From Thermaceae bacterium (GTDB taxonomy: Bacteria > Deinococcota > Deinococci > Deinococcales > Marinithermaceae), in assembly GCA_026984675.1 (NCBI GenBank), contig JALSRQ010000107.1:1-44006 (forward strand): DNA of 44,006 nucleotides, in the 5' to 3' direction. This document shows positions 7,692 through 16,894 of the stretch, in pieces. A program made the translations under genes and the position numbers. The notes beneath the pieces were generated by a model. That model was not told the origin of the DNA, ran no database searches, and saw nothing but the letters and a program-made list of their open reading frames with translations. How positions within the stretch are numbered: position 1 is the stretch's first letter; each line of letters begins with the position of its first letter.

Positions 7692-8757
7692 CGATCACCA
7701 CCAGGTTCTCGGGGGGGAGGTGGACGTGGACGGTCTCGCCGTAGTCGTACTCCTCGTACCCGGGCTCGGAGATGTCGGCGTTCAGGGTGTAGGCGACCAG
7801 CTCGCCCCCCCGGGCCTCGAGGATGTACTGGTTCTCCGCCCCGGTGTAGACGATCTCCTTGACCCGGGCGGTCACCGTGTTGGCCCGGTTCCAGGGCTCC
7901 CGCGCCAGCCGGAGCTTCTCCGGACGGATGCCGAGCAGGTAGCGCCGGCCCGGGGTCAGCCCGCCGCTCACCCGGAGGGGGCCGAAGGGGGTCTCGGCCC
8001 GGTCGGGGGCCACCGCGTGGGCCTCGATCAGGTTCGAACGCCCCAGGAACCGGGCTACGAAGGCGGTCTTGGGCCGCTCGTAGAGCTCCTCGGGGAGGCC
8101 CACCTGCTCCAGCCGGCCGTTTTGCATCACCGCCATGCGGTCGCTCATCACCAGCGCCTCCTCCTGGTCGTGGGTGACGTAGACGAAGGTGGTGCCCAGC
8201 TCCATCTGGAGCCGCATCAGCTCGATCTGGAGCTGCTTCCTTAGCTTCAGGTCGAGCGCCCCCAGGGGTTCGTCGAGGAGCAGGACCCGGGGCTCGTTGA
8301 CCAGGGCCCGGGCCAGCGCCACCCGCTGCTTCTGACCGCCGGAGAGCTCGTGGGGCCGCCGGGCCGAGAGTCCCTCGATCTGCACCAGCTCCATCGCCCA
8401 GCCGACCTTGCGCCGGACCTCGGCGGGGGGCCGCCGCCGCATCCGGAGGCCGAAGGCGATGTTGTCGAAGACGGTCATGTGGGGGAAGAGGGCGTAGTTT
8501 TGAAAGACGGTGTTGACCGGGCGGCGGTAGGGCGGGACCTCGCGCACGTCGACCCCGGCGATCCGCACGGTGCCGGCGTCGGGGACCTCAAAGCCGCCGA
8601 GGATCCGGAGGAGGGTGGTCTTGCCGCAGCCCGAGGGTCCGAGCAGACTGAAGAACTCGCCCTCGTAGACGGTGAGGGTGACCCCGTCGAGGGCCACCGT
8701 GCCCCCGTCGAAGACCTTCCGGACCCCCTCGAGCTCGACCACCGGGGTCGGGTTCAT
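7651..8757 (-). CDS. potA: Spermidine/putrescine ABC transporter ATP-binding protein PotA
   Basis: ATPase of the polyamine importer, 368 aa. It shows Walker A GPSGCGKTT (near 40), the Q-loop QNYALFPHMTV, signature [16 protein letters not shown], Walker B LLLDEPLGALD and the switch region VTHDQEEAL, followed by a C-terminal TOBE-type domain with GIRPEKLRL. ATG 8757 is chosen because homology begins just after it. A TTG at 8781 is an in-frame alternative with GGAGGGG only 3 nt upstream. It is the first gene of potABCD, just after the terminator of the lipoprotein gene. Confidence 0.92.
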   Translation of the reverse strand: MNPTPVVELEGVRKVFDGGTVALDGVTLTVYEGEFFSLLGPSGCGKTTLLRILGGFEVPDAGTVRIAGVDVREVPPYRRPVNTVFQNYALFPHMTVFDNIAFGLRMRRRPPAEVRRKVGWAMELVQIEGLSARRPHELSGGQKQRVALARALVNEPRVLLLDEPLGALDLKLRKQLQIELMRLQMELGTTFVYVTHDQEEALVMSDRMAVMQNGRLEQVGLPEELYERPKTAFVARFLGRSNLIEAHAVAPDRAETPFGPLRVSGGLTPGRRYLLGIRPEKLRLAREPWNRANTVTARVKEIVYTGAENQYILEARGGELVAYTLNADISEPGYEEYDYGETVHVHLPPENLVVIDEPIGDEPRPPAP

Positions 8758-8783
8758 GGGCCGCCTGGGTGCCTTCAGCAACC

Positions 8784-8818
8784 GCCCCTCCCGCGCGAGT
8801 CTACGGCGCGGGAGGGGC
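8784..8818 (-). terminator. Terminator-like hairpin between the lipoprotein gene and potA
   Basis: A perfect 13-bp inverted repeat, GCCCCTCCCGCGC at 8784-8796 and its complement at 8806-8818, encloses a 9-nt loop. It begins 13 nt after the lipoprotein stop on the minus strand. The following sequence (GGTTGCTG) has almost no U-tract, so termination may be imperfect. The loop contains TAGACT on the minus strand, which could be a -10 for potA. Confidence 0.6.
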
Positions 8819-8831
8819 CCCCGGCAAGCGC

Positions 8832-9431
8832 TCAGAGCCCCTGGGCCAACCGCCCCAGCGGCTCGCTGGTGAGCCGGAGGGTGAAGCCGGCGAGGCGGAA
8901 GTGGAACTTCTGCCCGCTCCCCTCAAGCCGAAGCCCCACCCGGAAGCTCCCGTGGCCGTTCTTGATGGTGGCGAACCCGGGATCGCCGTTTTGGAGCTTG
9001 AGCTTTAGGGTCAGGGATCCGCTCGCCCCGGCGGCGAGGGGGCGCGGCTCCAGGCTCGCCTCGCCCGCCTTGTACTGGGGCTGGTAAATATTGCTCTCGT
9101 CCTCGGGGGCGAGGTAGAGGGCGGCGGTGAGGGTGAGGTCGCCGGCCGCCTGGTTCTCGATGGCGGCCTCGAGGTCGACCGCGACCGCATCCAACGCGTC
9201 GGTCAGCCGCCCCGGCACGCGAGCCAGGTAGCCCTGGAGGTCGGGGGTGGTGTAGTCCTGATCCTGGTCCGGGAGGTAGACCTGAAAGGCCGTGGGGGCT
9301 CCGAAGTCGACGGTGTCCTCGGCCTGGCTCCCGAGCAGGCTGGCGACGTTTACCTCGACGGCGTAGCGGGTGTGGGCGCTGCAGCCGACGAGCAGGGCGG
9401 CGAGCGCCAAGAACGTCCAGGTCCTCCGCAT
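8832..9431 (-). CDS. Predicted lipoprotein of unknown function
   Basis: A 199-aa protein with a lipoprotein signal: MRRTWTFLALAALLVGC ends in a lipobox (LVGC) with the lipidated Cys at residue 17. The mature part is hydrophilic and β-strand-rich with no cysteine or recognisable enzyme motif. Features include DFGAPTAFQVYLPDQDQDY and a later segment (LTLKLKLQNGDPGFATIKNG) suggesting an immunoglobulin-like or jelly-roll sandwich. The ATG has a good Shine-Dalgarno (GGAGG, 5 nt spacer) and lies 9 nt after the barrel-protein gene, so the two are probably cotranscribed and may act together at the outer membrane. I do not recognise the family. Confidence 0.75.
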   Translation of the reverse strand: MRRTWTFLALAALLVGCSAHTRYAVEVNVASLLGSQAEDTVDFGAPTAFQVYLPDQDQDYTTPDLQGYLARVPGRLTDALDAVAVDLEAAIENQAAGDLTLTAALYLAPEDESNIYQPQYKAGEASLEPRPLAAGASGSLTLKLKLQNGDPGFATIKNGHGSFRVGLRLEGSGQKFHFRLAGFTLRLTSEPLGRLAQGL

Positions 9432-9440
9432 GGTTCCCTC

Positions 9441-10754
9441 CTAAAACCCCACCGCGGCGGCCACCCCGAAGACCTGGCCGCCGACCAGGGGGGCGGTGTG
9501 GCTGGTAAGGGCGAGGTCGAGCCGCAGGGCGGCGAGGTCCACCCCCAGCCCGAGCCCCAGCCGTAGGCCGCGCTCGTAGCCGATCCCGGCCCGGAGGGCG
9601 AAGGTTCCCAGGGGGTACTCGGCCCCCAGGTGGGCGGCGATCGCCCCGTCGTAGCCGAGGTCGGCGGCGAGGAGGAGGCGCCCCCCCTCCTCAAGGGCGA
9701 GGTCGCCGGCCCCGCTCAGGTAGAGGGCCGGGGCCACCCCGGCGAAGGTCTCGGTCTTCGGCTGGGCGTGGGTGCCCCCGCCGTCCCGGACCTCCTCGGT
9801 CCCCTGCCACCGGGCGTAGCTCACCAGGTTCCGCACCCCCACCCCGAAGACCCCGACCTTGTTGGCGTAGGCCAGCCCGAGGTCGAGCCGGAGGCCGTAA
9901 CCCAGCCCCTGGCCGATCGCGCTGGTAAAGATCCGGGTGGTGGTGGTGCTTCCCGAGGGCTGACCGCCGGCGTCGGTGGTGAAGGCGGTGGTGACCTCGG
10001 CCTCGGCCCGCGCGAGGCCAAGGAAGGCCTGGCCCCGGACCCCGGCGTAGAGGGTGCCCTCAACCTCCGGCAGGGGCGGCAGCGCCTGGGCGAGGGCGAA
10101 CCCCAGGCTGAGCCCGGCGCTCGCCGCCCCCCGGGCGACCAGGCGGTAGGTCCGGTTGGGCGCCAGGCTCCCCCCGGCGAGCAGGGCGGCGAGCTCGGGG
10201 TCGGGCTCGGCCGAGAGGCCCTCGACCCCGGCGAAGAGCCCCACCTCGCCGTAAAAGCCCCGACCGAGGGCGAAGGGGTAGCTCAAAAGCGGCGGCGGGG
10301 TGAGCCCGGGGGGCGGGCTGGGCGCCAGGTCCCGGGCGGCCGAGAGCCTCAAGGGGCGTCCCTGGCCGTCCTCCAGCCGAAACCGCGGGTTCCCGTCGCC
10401 GTCCCCCTCGATCTTGAGGACCACCTGGTCGGGGCTGCGGGCGGGGTTGAGGAGGAGGGCCCCGGGGTGGGCGAGCTGGTCGTAGAAGCTGAGGAGGTCG
10501 AAGCTGGAATAGAAGGTCCCGGGGTCGGCGAGGTAGTAAAGCGGGCTCCGGTCCGGCAGCAACAGGCCCAAAAGCCCCACCGGCAGCGACCAGGTGCCCC
10601 GCTGCCAGCGGGGTTCGATCGCCGCGTAGGCGGGGTTTTGCCAGGAGGCGCCCGGCCCCGGCAGGGCGACCCCGCCCATCCCCACCTCGCGCACGCTCTG
10701 GGCCAGCGCGAGGGATAGGAGGAGCAACCCAAGCGCACCGATACGGGTTTTCAT
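9441..10754 (-). CDS. Predicted outer-membrane β-barrel protein
   Basis: A 437-aa exported protein. The signal peptide (MKTRIGALGLLLLSLALAQ) is followed by SVREVGMGGVALPGPGASWQNPA, an opening like that of PorV/TraF/FadL-type barrels, in which a 'MGG' hairpin precedes an 'NPA' turn. The rest is rich in glycine and alternating hydrophobic residues (GYGLRLDLGLAYAN, LRAGIGYERGLRLGLGLG), typical of amphipathic β-strands, and the chain ends in phenylalanine (AAVGF), the usual barrel-assembly signal. The function (channel, or assembly partner of the adjacent lipoprotein) is unknown. TAGCCT lies 7 nt before the ATG. Confidence 0.75.
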   Translation of the reverse strand: MKTRIGALGLLLLSLALAQSVREVGMGGVALPGPGASWQNPAYAAIEPRWQRGTWSLPVGLLGLLLPDRSPLYYLADPGTFYSSFDLLSFYDQLAHPGALLLNPARSPDQVVLKIEGDGDGNPRFRLEDGQGRPLRLSAARDLAPSPPPGLTPPPLLSYPFALGRGFYGEVGLFAGVEGLSAEPDPELAALLAGGSLAPNRTYRLVARGAASAGLSLGFALAQALPPLPEVEGTLYAGVRGQAFLGLARAEAEVTTAFTTDAGGQPSGSTTTTRIFTSAIGQGLGYGLRLDLGLAYANKVGVFGVGVRNLVSYARWQGTEEVRDGGGTHAQPKTETFAGVAPALYLSGAGDLALEEGGRLLLAADLGYDGAIAAHLGAEYPLGTFALRAGIGYERGLRLGLGLGVDLAALRLDLALTSHTAPLVGGQVFGVAAAVGF

Positions 10755-10761
10755 ACCCCTT

Positions 10762-10767
10762 AGGCTA
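10762..10767 (-). promoter_or_regulatory. -10 box (TAGCCT) for the outer-membrane protein gene
   Basis: TAGCCT on the minus strand is 7 nt upstream of the ATG at 10754, inside the 19-nt gap after ruvC. The spacer AAGGGGT is too close to the ATG for a normal Shine-Dalgarno, so a leaderless mRNA is likely. Confidence 0.4.
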
Positions 10768-10773
10768 CCCGGG

Positions 10774-11265
10774 CTACATCCGGAAGTCCCCCCGCGTTTG
10801 GGGGGGTTGGGCCAGGTGGGTGAGGGCCACCGCGATGGCGTCGGTGGCGTGGTTGGACTCGGGGAGCGGCCCTCCGAGCAGGGCCCGCAGCATGTAGGCG
10901 ACCTGGGCCTTCTCGGCCCGGCCGGCTCCCACCAGCGCCTTCTTGATCTGCATGGGTCCGTAGGCGAAGACCGGCAGGCCGGCCAGGCTGGCGGCGGCGA
11001 GCACCGCCCCCATCCCCCAGCCGACCTGGAAGGCCCGTTCGTTCTGGCGGTAGAAGTACTGGGCCTCGACCGCCACCGCCTCCGGCCGGTGGTCGCCGAT
11101 CGCCGCCCGCACCCCCTGGAAGAGCCGGCCCACCCGGACCTCGGCGGGCTCGCCGGCGGCGGTGGCGACCACCCCGGCGTAGACCAGCCGGGCCCGGCGG
11201 GCGTCGCCCTCGACCACCGCCAGTCCCAGGTTGGCGATGCCGGGGTCGACCCCCAGGACCCTCAT
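10774..11265 (-). CDS. ruvC: Holliday junction resolvase RuvC
   Basis: Endonuclease that cuts four-way DNA junctions during recombination and repair, 163 aa. The acidic site is visible as VDPG (Asp7), VAVEAQYF (Glu67) and NHATDAIA (His139, Asp142). E. coli RuvC has Asp where His139 stands, but T. thermophilus RuvC is known to use Asp, Glu, His and Asp, so this is a lineage trait, not a defect. The loop [16 protein letters not shown], which binds junction DNA, is present. The ATG overlaps the yebC stop (ATGA). No ruvA or ruvB is adjacent. Confidence 0.96.
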   Translation of the reverse strand: MRVLGVDPGIANLGLAVVEGDARRARLVYAGVVATAAGEPAEVRVGRLFQGVRAAIGDHRPEAVAVEAQYFYRQNERAFQVGWGMGAVLAAASLAGLPVFAYGPMQIKKALVGAGRAEKAQVAYMLRALLGGPLPESNHATDAIAVALTHLAQPPQTRGDFRM

Positions 11266-11999
11266 CCGGGGACCGCGACCGAGTCGGGATCGAGGTTGGT
11301 GTAGACCGCCTGGACGTCGTCGAGGTCCTCCAGGGCCTCGACCAGCCGCATCACCTTGGCGGCGGCCTCGGGTTCCAGCCGCACGGTGTTCTGGGGGATC
11401 ATGGTGACCTCGGCGCTCTCGGGTTTCCGGCCCCGTTCCTCGAAGGCCCGGGCCACCGCGTAGACCTCGTTGGGGGCGACGTAGACCTCGAGGACCCCGT
11501 CGGACTCCACCAGGTCCTCGGCCCCCAGCTCGATGGCGAGCTCCTGGGTGGCCTCGCTGGTGTCGGAGAGCACCACCAGGCCCTTTTTCTCGAACTGCCA
11601 GGCGACGCTCCCCGAGGTTCCCAGGGAGCCCCCGTGCTTGGCGAAGACGTGGCGCACCTCGCCGGCGGTGCGGTTGCGGTTGTCGGTGAGTCCCAGCACC
11701 AGCACCGCCACCCCGCCGGGGGCGTAGCCCTCGTAGCTCACCTCCTCGAACCGGGCGGCGCCCTCGCCCTGGCCCCGGAGGCGGGCGAGCAGGCGCTCGA
11801 TGTTCTCCATCGGCACGTCGTCGCGCCGGGCCGCCTCGATCGCGTTCCTGAGCGCGACGTTGGCGGCGGGGTCGGGGCTGCCGCCGCTGCGGGCGGCGGC
11901 CTGGATCGCCCGCAGGTGCTTGGTGATCAGCTTGCCGCGCTTGGCGTCGTTGGCGGCTTTTTTGCGTTTGATCTGGGCCCACTTGCTGTGACCGGCCAT
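11262..11999 (-). CDS. YebC/PmpR family protein
   Basis: Conserved 245-aa protein opening with [23 protein letters not shown], the unmistakable YebC N-terminus, then [28 protein letters not shown] and the C-terminal [29 protein letters not shown]. Family members have been described as transcriptional regulators and, more recently, as factors that relieve ribosome stalling; I cannot choose from sequence. It is the first gene of a yebC-ruvC pair, an arrangement also found in other bacteria. TATAAT 8 nt before the ATG implies a leaderless mRNA. Confidence 0.95.
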   Translation of the reverse strand: MAGHSKWAQIKRKKAANDAKRGKLITKHLRAIQAAARSGGSPDPAANVALRNAIEAARRDDVPMENIERLLARLRGQGEGAARFEEVSYEGYAPGGVAVLVLGLTDNRNRTAGEVRHVFAKHGGSLGTSGSVAWQFEKKGLVVLSDTSEATQELAIELGAEDLVESDGVLEVYVAPNEVYAVARAFEERGRKPESAEVTMIPQNTVRLEPEAAAKVMRLVEALEDLDDVQAVYTNLDPDSVAVPG

Positions 12000-12007
12000 A
12001 CGGAATC

Positions 12008-12015
12008 ATTATAGT
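12008..12015. promoter_or_regulatory. Overlapping divergent -10 boxes for yebC and comF
   Basis: On the minus strand TATAAT (12013 to 12008) is 8 nt before the yebC ATG. On the plus strand TATAGT (12010-12015) is 8 nt before the comF ATG. The two hexamers share 4 bp, so the two promoters cannot be melted independently. Both transcripts would be leaderless. No convincing -35 was found for either. Confidence 0.6.
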
Positions 12016-12023
12016 CGAGACAA

Positions 12024-12638
12024 ATGCCCTGGCTGGAGGCCTTTTTGGGGCGGCGCTGCCCGGTTTGCGGCGGCCCCCTGGACGCGGTGGGGGTCTGCCG
12101 GGCCTGCCGCGAGGCGCTGGTCCCCGAGCGGGTCGGGGGGGCGGTGTACCTGGCCCGCTACCCCCGGGTGCGGGGGCTGGTGCGGGCGGCCAAGTACCGC
12201 GCCCACCGCCGGGCGGCCCTCTGGGCGGGGGAGCGGCTGGCCGACCGGGTGGCCCAGACCGGCTGGCCGATCGAGGCGGTGGCCTGCGTGCCCACCCTCC
12301 CCTGGCGGGCGGCGCTGAGGGGGGGTCACCTGCCGGCGGTTTTGGCCGGGGGCCTGGCCCGGCGGCTGGGCCGGCCCCTCTACCGGGGCCTGGTGCGAAC
12401 CGCGTACACCCCGAGCCAGACCCGGCGGGCCCAGAGGCGGCGGCTCCCCCAGGTCTTCGCCGCCCGCGGCCGCCCGCCGGCCGGGGTCCTTCTGGTCGAC
12501 GACGTCCTCACCACCGGGGCCACCTTCGCCCGGGCCGCCGAGGCCCTCCTCGAGGCGGGGGCGAGTACGGTCTGGGGCGCCTTTCTGGCGGTGGCCGAGC
12601 CCGATCGGCTGCGGCGCTTGCCCTACCGAAAGGTATAA
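12024..12638 (+). CDS. ComF family phosphoribosyltransferase-like protein
   Basis: ComF-like protein of 204 aa. An N-terminal zinc-ribbon (CPVCGG and CRAC, residues 12-33) precedes a type I phosphoribosyltransferase fold. The PRPP-binding loop reads VLLVDDVLTTGAT (near residues 155-167). YTPSQTRRAQRRR matches the conserved Q-x3-R-x4-R segment of the family. ComF proteins are needed for uptake of transforming DNA in several naturally competent bacteria, and Thermus relatives are highly competent, but no other competence gene lies here. The stop codon lies within the TATAAT of the next gene. Confidence 0.88.
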   Translation: MPWLEAFLGRRCPVCGGPLDAVGVCRACREALVPERVGGAVYLARYPRVRGLVRAAKYRAHRRAALWAGERLADRVAQTGWPIEAVACVPTLPWRAALRGGHLPAVLAGGLARRLGRPLYRGLVRTAYTPSQTRRAQRRRLPQVFAARGRPPAGVLLVDDVLTTGATFARAAEALLEAGASTVWGAFLAVAEPDRLRRLPYRKV

Positions 12639-12650
12639 TCGTCCCGGAGG
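12634..12650 (+). promoter_or_regulatory. -10 box (TATAAT) and Shine-Dalgarno for the DUF4258 gene
   Basis: TATAAT at 12634-12639 contains the TAA stop of the comF-like gene. GGAGG at 12646-12650 is 5 nt before the ATG at 12656. The stretch TATAATCGTCC plus GGAGG is nearly the same as at the cytochrome c gene (4996 to 4980, minus strand). Confidence 0.55.
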
Positions 12651-12655
12651 CGGGA

Positions 12656-13042
12656 ATGAAGCTCCGGCGTCTTGGCGACCTCGTGCCCTACCTGCGCGAG
12701 GGCCGCTACCGGCTTGGGCCCCACGTGGCCCGGCACATGCGGGCCGAGGGGTTCACCGAGCTCGACGTGGTGCGGGCCGTCGAGTACGGCCGGGAGCTCG
12801 CCGTCTACCCCGAGGACGCCCGGATGCTGGTGCTCGGCTACATCGTGGTCAGCCCCCGGCTCAAGCTCCCGCTCCACGTGGTGCTGGAGTACCGCAAGCC
12901 CCGCTTCGTGGACATCGTGACCGCCTTCATCCCCCGGGAGCCCCACCGGGTCTACTCCCGGGCCCGGCTCGCTTTGTTGCTCCGCTTCGACGGGGCCCGC
13001 ACCGAGGTCGAGTGGTCGGGCCCCCGACCCCGCCGTGGCTAG
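12656..13042 (+). CDS. DUF4258 domain protein
   Basis: A 128-aa basic, soluble protein. The middle segment HVARHMRAEGFTELDVVRAVEYGRELAVYPEDARMLVLGYI has the DUF4258 pattern: a His/Arg-rich helix, then a 'function as G' helix and a β-hairpin, followed by LPLHVVLEYRKPRFVDIVTAFIP. Some DUF4258 proteins have been grouped with RelE/BECR-type nuclease folds, but there is no antitoxin-like partner here, so a toxin role is not supported. The function is unknown. The stop TAG shares the palindrome CTAG with the stop of convergent ribF. Confidence 0.6.
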   Translation: MKLRRLGDLVPYLREGRYRLGPHVARHMRAEGFTELDVVRAVEYGRELAVYPEDARMLVLGYIVVSPRLKLPLHVVLEYRKPRFVDIVTAFIPREPHRVYSRARLALLLRFDGARTEVEWSGPRPRRG

Positions 13043-13929
13043 CCGTAGAGCAGCCGGCGGGCGGCGTCGGCGTCGGCGGCGATCTGGGCCTTGAGGGCCT
13101 CGAGGCTGGGAAACCTCCGTTCCCCTCGCAGCCGGTGGACGAACTCCACCACCAGCTCCTCGCCGTAGAGGGGGCCGCTGGGCCGGAGGAGGTGGACCTC
13201 CAGGCGGGCCTCGCCGTCCTCCCCCAGGGTGGGGCGGCGGCCGACGTTGGCCACCCCCCCGACCCGCCGGCCCAGGACCTCGACCCAGACCGCGAAAACC
13301 CCGGGGGGCAGGGCCTTCTGCCGGGGCACCGCCAGGTTGGCGGTGGGGAAGCCGAGCCGGCGGCCGAGCCGCTCGCCGGGGACCACCACCCCCCGCACCC
13401 GGTAGGGGCGGCCGAGCAAGAGCCGGGCGGCCTCCACGTCGCCGGCCAGGAGCGCCTCGCGGATGCGGGAGGACTTCACCGGCGCCCCCCCGAGCGCCAG
13501 CAGCGGCACCGCCTCCACCGCGGCCACCGCCGCCAGGTCCTCGGGCCCGCCGGTGCGGCCGCGGCCGAAGCGGAAGTCCTCGCCGACCACCAGGAGGGCG
13601 GGCTCCAGGGCGCGGAGGTCCTCCAGGAAGGCCTCCTTGCTGCGGGCGGCGAACTCGGCGTCGAAGGGGACCGCCAGGACGATCTCGGCCCCGGCCTCGG
13701 CCAGGAGCTCGGCCTTTTCCGAAAGCGTCGAGAGCACCGGCACCCCCCGGGTGAAGACCTTGGTCGGGGGGTCGAAGGTGTAGACGAGCAGCGGCAGCGT
13801 CCGCTCGCGGGCCCGGGCCAGCGCCCGGGCGAGCAGGCTGCGGTGGCCGAGGTGCACGCCGTCGAAGCTGCCGATGGCGACGACCTTTCGGCCGGGCGGG
13901 GCGTCGGCGGGGTCGTTGATCAGGATCAT
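13039..13929 (-). CDS. ribF: Bifunctional riboflavin kinase / FAD synthetase RibF
   Basis: Converts riboflavin to FMN and FMN to FAD; 296 aa. The N-terminal adenylyltransferase half shows GSFDGVHLGHRSLL (HxGH) near residue 20 and KSSRIREALLAGDVEAA near 150. The C-terminal kinase half has GRRLGFPTANL (the PTAN motif) and EVHLL followed by YGEELVVEF. The start is ATG 13929 because it overlaps the upstream Nudix stop as ATGA, and homology begins there; longer in-frame starts lie inside the Nudix gene. It probably forms an operon with the Nudix gene. Confidence 0.95.
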   Translation of the reverse strand: MILINDPADAPPGRKVVAIGSFDGVHLGHRSLLARALARARERTLPLLVYTFDPPTKVFTRGVPVLSTLSEKAELLAEAGAEIVLAVPFDAEFAARSKEAFLEDLRALEPALLVVGEDFRFGRGRTGGPEDLAAVAAVEAVPLLALGGAPVKSSRIREALLAGDVEAARLLLGRPYRVRGVVVPGERLGRRLGFPTANLAVPRQKALPPGVFAVWVEVLGRRVGGVANVGRRPTLGEDGEARLEVHLLRPSGPLYGEELVVEFVHRLRGERRFPSLEALKAQIAADADAARRLLYG

Positions 13930-14411
13930 CGCCTGGAGGCCAGCCAAAGCAGCCCGGCGACGGTGGGGCTGCTGGTTCTTAAGCGGCCGGCGTGGAGGTC
14001 GGCGAGCAGCCGCTCCGTCTCGACCCAGCGGACGGTGAGGGCCTCGTCGGGGTCGGGCGGGCGCCGGCGTTCGGTGAGGTCTTCGGCGTAAAAGAGCGTG
14101 ATCCGCTCGTCGGTGAAGCCGGGGCTGGTGTAGAAGCTGAGAACCTCCCGGAGCCGGGCGTCGAACCCGGCCTCCTCCATGAGCTCGCGGCGGGCGGCCT
14201 GGCGGGGCGCCTCGCCGGGCTCGATCAGGCCGGCGGGGAGCTCGAGGGTGCGCGCCCCGATCGCCACCCGGTACTGCTCGACCACCAGCACCCGGCCGTC
14301 CCTCTCGGCCAGCACCGCCACCGCGTCCTTGTGCTCGACGATCTCCCAGCGTTCGTCCTCGAGGGCGAGGGCGAGGATCCTGCCGCGGTAGAGGTAGCGT
14401 CGCCGGGCCAA
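13926..14411 (-). CDS. Nudix hydrolase, ADP-ribose pyrophosphatase type
   Basis: A 161-aa Nudix enzyme. The Nudix box is complete: GLIEPGEAPRQAARRE followed by LMEEAGF, matching G-x5-E-x7-RE-U-x-EE-x-G-U. ELPAG just before it and SPGFTDERI about 15 residues after are typical of ADP-ribose pyrophosphatases, including the well-studied Thermus enzyme. It would recycle ADP-ribose to AMP and ribose 5-phosphate. The start is TTG at 14411; TATACT lies 9 nt upstream, so a leaderless mRNA is likely. It overlaps ribF by 4 nt. Confidence 0.88.
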   Translation of the reverse strand: MARRRYLYRGRILALALEDERWEIVEHKDAVAVLAERDGRVLVVEQYRVAIGARTLELPAGLIEPGEAPRQAARRELMEEAGFDARLREVLSFYTSPGFTDERITLFYAEDLTERRRPPDPDEALTVRWVETERLLADLHAGRLRTSSPTVAGLLWLASRR

Positions 14412-14420
14412 GGCGCTCTC

Positions 14421-14430
14421 AGTATAGGCT
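14421..14430. promoter_or_regulatory. Overlapping divergent -10 boxes for the Nudix and amidohydrolase genes
   Basis: On the minus strand TATACT (14426 to 14421) is 9 nt before the Nudix TTG. On the plus strand TAGGCT (14425-14430) is 6 nt before the GTG at 14437; TATAGG at 14423-14428 is an alternative reading with 8 nt spacing. The elements overlap, as at 12008-12015, and no Shine-Dalgarno is present on either side. Confidence 0.5.
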
Positions 14431-14436
14431 TTGGGC

Positions 14437-15799
14437 GTGGCGATCTGCGGCCGGGCCCCCGGCTTTTCCGAGGCGGTGGCGGTCCGCCTGGGCGGAGGGC
14501 GGATCCTCGAGGTCCTCCCCGCCGCGCGCTTCCGGGGCCGCTGCCGGCGCTTCGAGGCGGTGACCCCGGGCCTCGCCGACGCCCACGCCCACCCCCTCTA
14601 CTGGGGGCGGGCCCGGCGCGTCCTCGACCTCTCCGGGCTCACCGACCCCCGTCGGGTCGCGGAACGGGTCGCCGCCCACCCCGAAGGCGGCTGGGTGCTG
14701 GGCCAGGGCTTTCTCTTCGACGCCCCGCCCCCGCCGGGGCTGTTGGCGGCGGCCGCCCGGGGCCGTCCGGTCTTCCTCAAAAGCCGCGACCTCCACGCCG
14801 CCTGGGCGAGCCCCGAGGCCCTCCGCCGGGCCGGACTGGCGGCGGGGAACCCCTGGCTCGACGCCGAACGGGGCTGGGTCTGGGAGCGGGGGCTCGCCGC
14901 CCTCGAGGCGGCGGCCCCTCCGCCGGGCCCCGACGACCTCATCGCCGGCCTTCGGGACTTCGCCGCCCGGGGGTACACCGCCGTCCACGCCCTGGCCTAC
15001 GAGCCCCGGGAGGCGCTGGCCTGGGCCGAGGCGGTCGCCGATGAGCTGCCGGTCCGGCTCTGGTGGGCCCTCCCCCGGGGAGGCTGGCGGGGGGTCGCGC
15101 CGGGCTGGCGGGGGCCCCGGCTCTTCGTCGGCGGGGTCAAGTTCTTCGCCGACGGCGCCCTGGGGAGCCGCACCGCCTGGATGAAGGCGCCCTACCCGGA
15201 CGGGGGGCGGGGGATGGCCCTCGACCCTCTGGAGGCGATCCTCACCGAGGGCCGGGCCGCCGCCCGGGCGGGGTTCCAGGTGGCGGTGCACGCGATCGGC
15301 ACCCGGGCGGTGGCCGGGGTCCTCGGGGTCCTCGCCCGGCTTCCCCGGCTTCCCGGCCGCCCCCACCGGGTCGAGCACCTCCAGCACCTGGAGGACACCG
15401 ACCTCCCGCTCCTTTCGGGCTCCGGCCTGGTGGCCTCGATGCAGCCGGTGCACCTGGCGGGCGACGCCCCCCTGGTGCGGCGGCTCCTCCCCGGCCGCGA
15501 GCGGGAGGCCTTCCGCTTCGCCTCGATCGCCGCCCGGGTGCCGCTGGCCTTCGGCTCCGACGCCCCGGTGGCCGCCCCCGACCCGGCGGCCTCGCTGGCC
15601 GAGGCCACCCGCCACCGACTCACCCCCGCCGAGGCGGTGCCCCCCTCCCTGGCCCTTTGGGCCCACACCCGGGGGGCCGCGGTGGCCGCCGGCTGGCCGG
15701 GCTACGGGCTGCTGGCGGCGGGGGCCCCCGCCGACCTCACCCTCTGGGAGGGGGGGCGGCCGGTGGCCCGGGTCTTCGACGGCCGGTTGGAGGAACTCG

Positions 15800-15825
<26 letters not shown>
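14437..15825 (+). CDS. YtcJ-like metal-dependent amidohydrolase
   Basis: Amidohydrolase-superfamily enzyme of 462 aa. Metal-site motifs are DAHAHP (near residue 50), GGVKFFADGALGSRTAWM with the conserved Lys and the SRTA segment of the YtcJ/NfdA family, VHAIG, HRVEHLQH and FGSDAPV (catalytic Asp). The C-terminal PADLTLWEGG strand closes the composite β-sandwich. Such enzymes hydrolyse amides or N-formyl groups; the substrate is unknown. GTG 14437 is preferred over the in-frame TTG 14431 because of the leaderless promoter spacing. The last 26 nt overlap queG. Confidence 0.85.

Positions 15826-16890
<1,065 letters not shown>

Positions 16891-16894
<4 letters not shown>

Noticed and set aside
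10774-11265. RuvC inactive because His replaces a catalytic Asp
   Set aside because: T. thermophilus RuvC is known to use His at this position, so the protein is expected to be active.
12656-13042. DUF4258 gene as a toxin of a toxin-antitoxin pair
   Set aside because: No small antitoxin-like gene flanks it; the upstream gene is comF-like and the downstream neighbour is ribF on the other strand.
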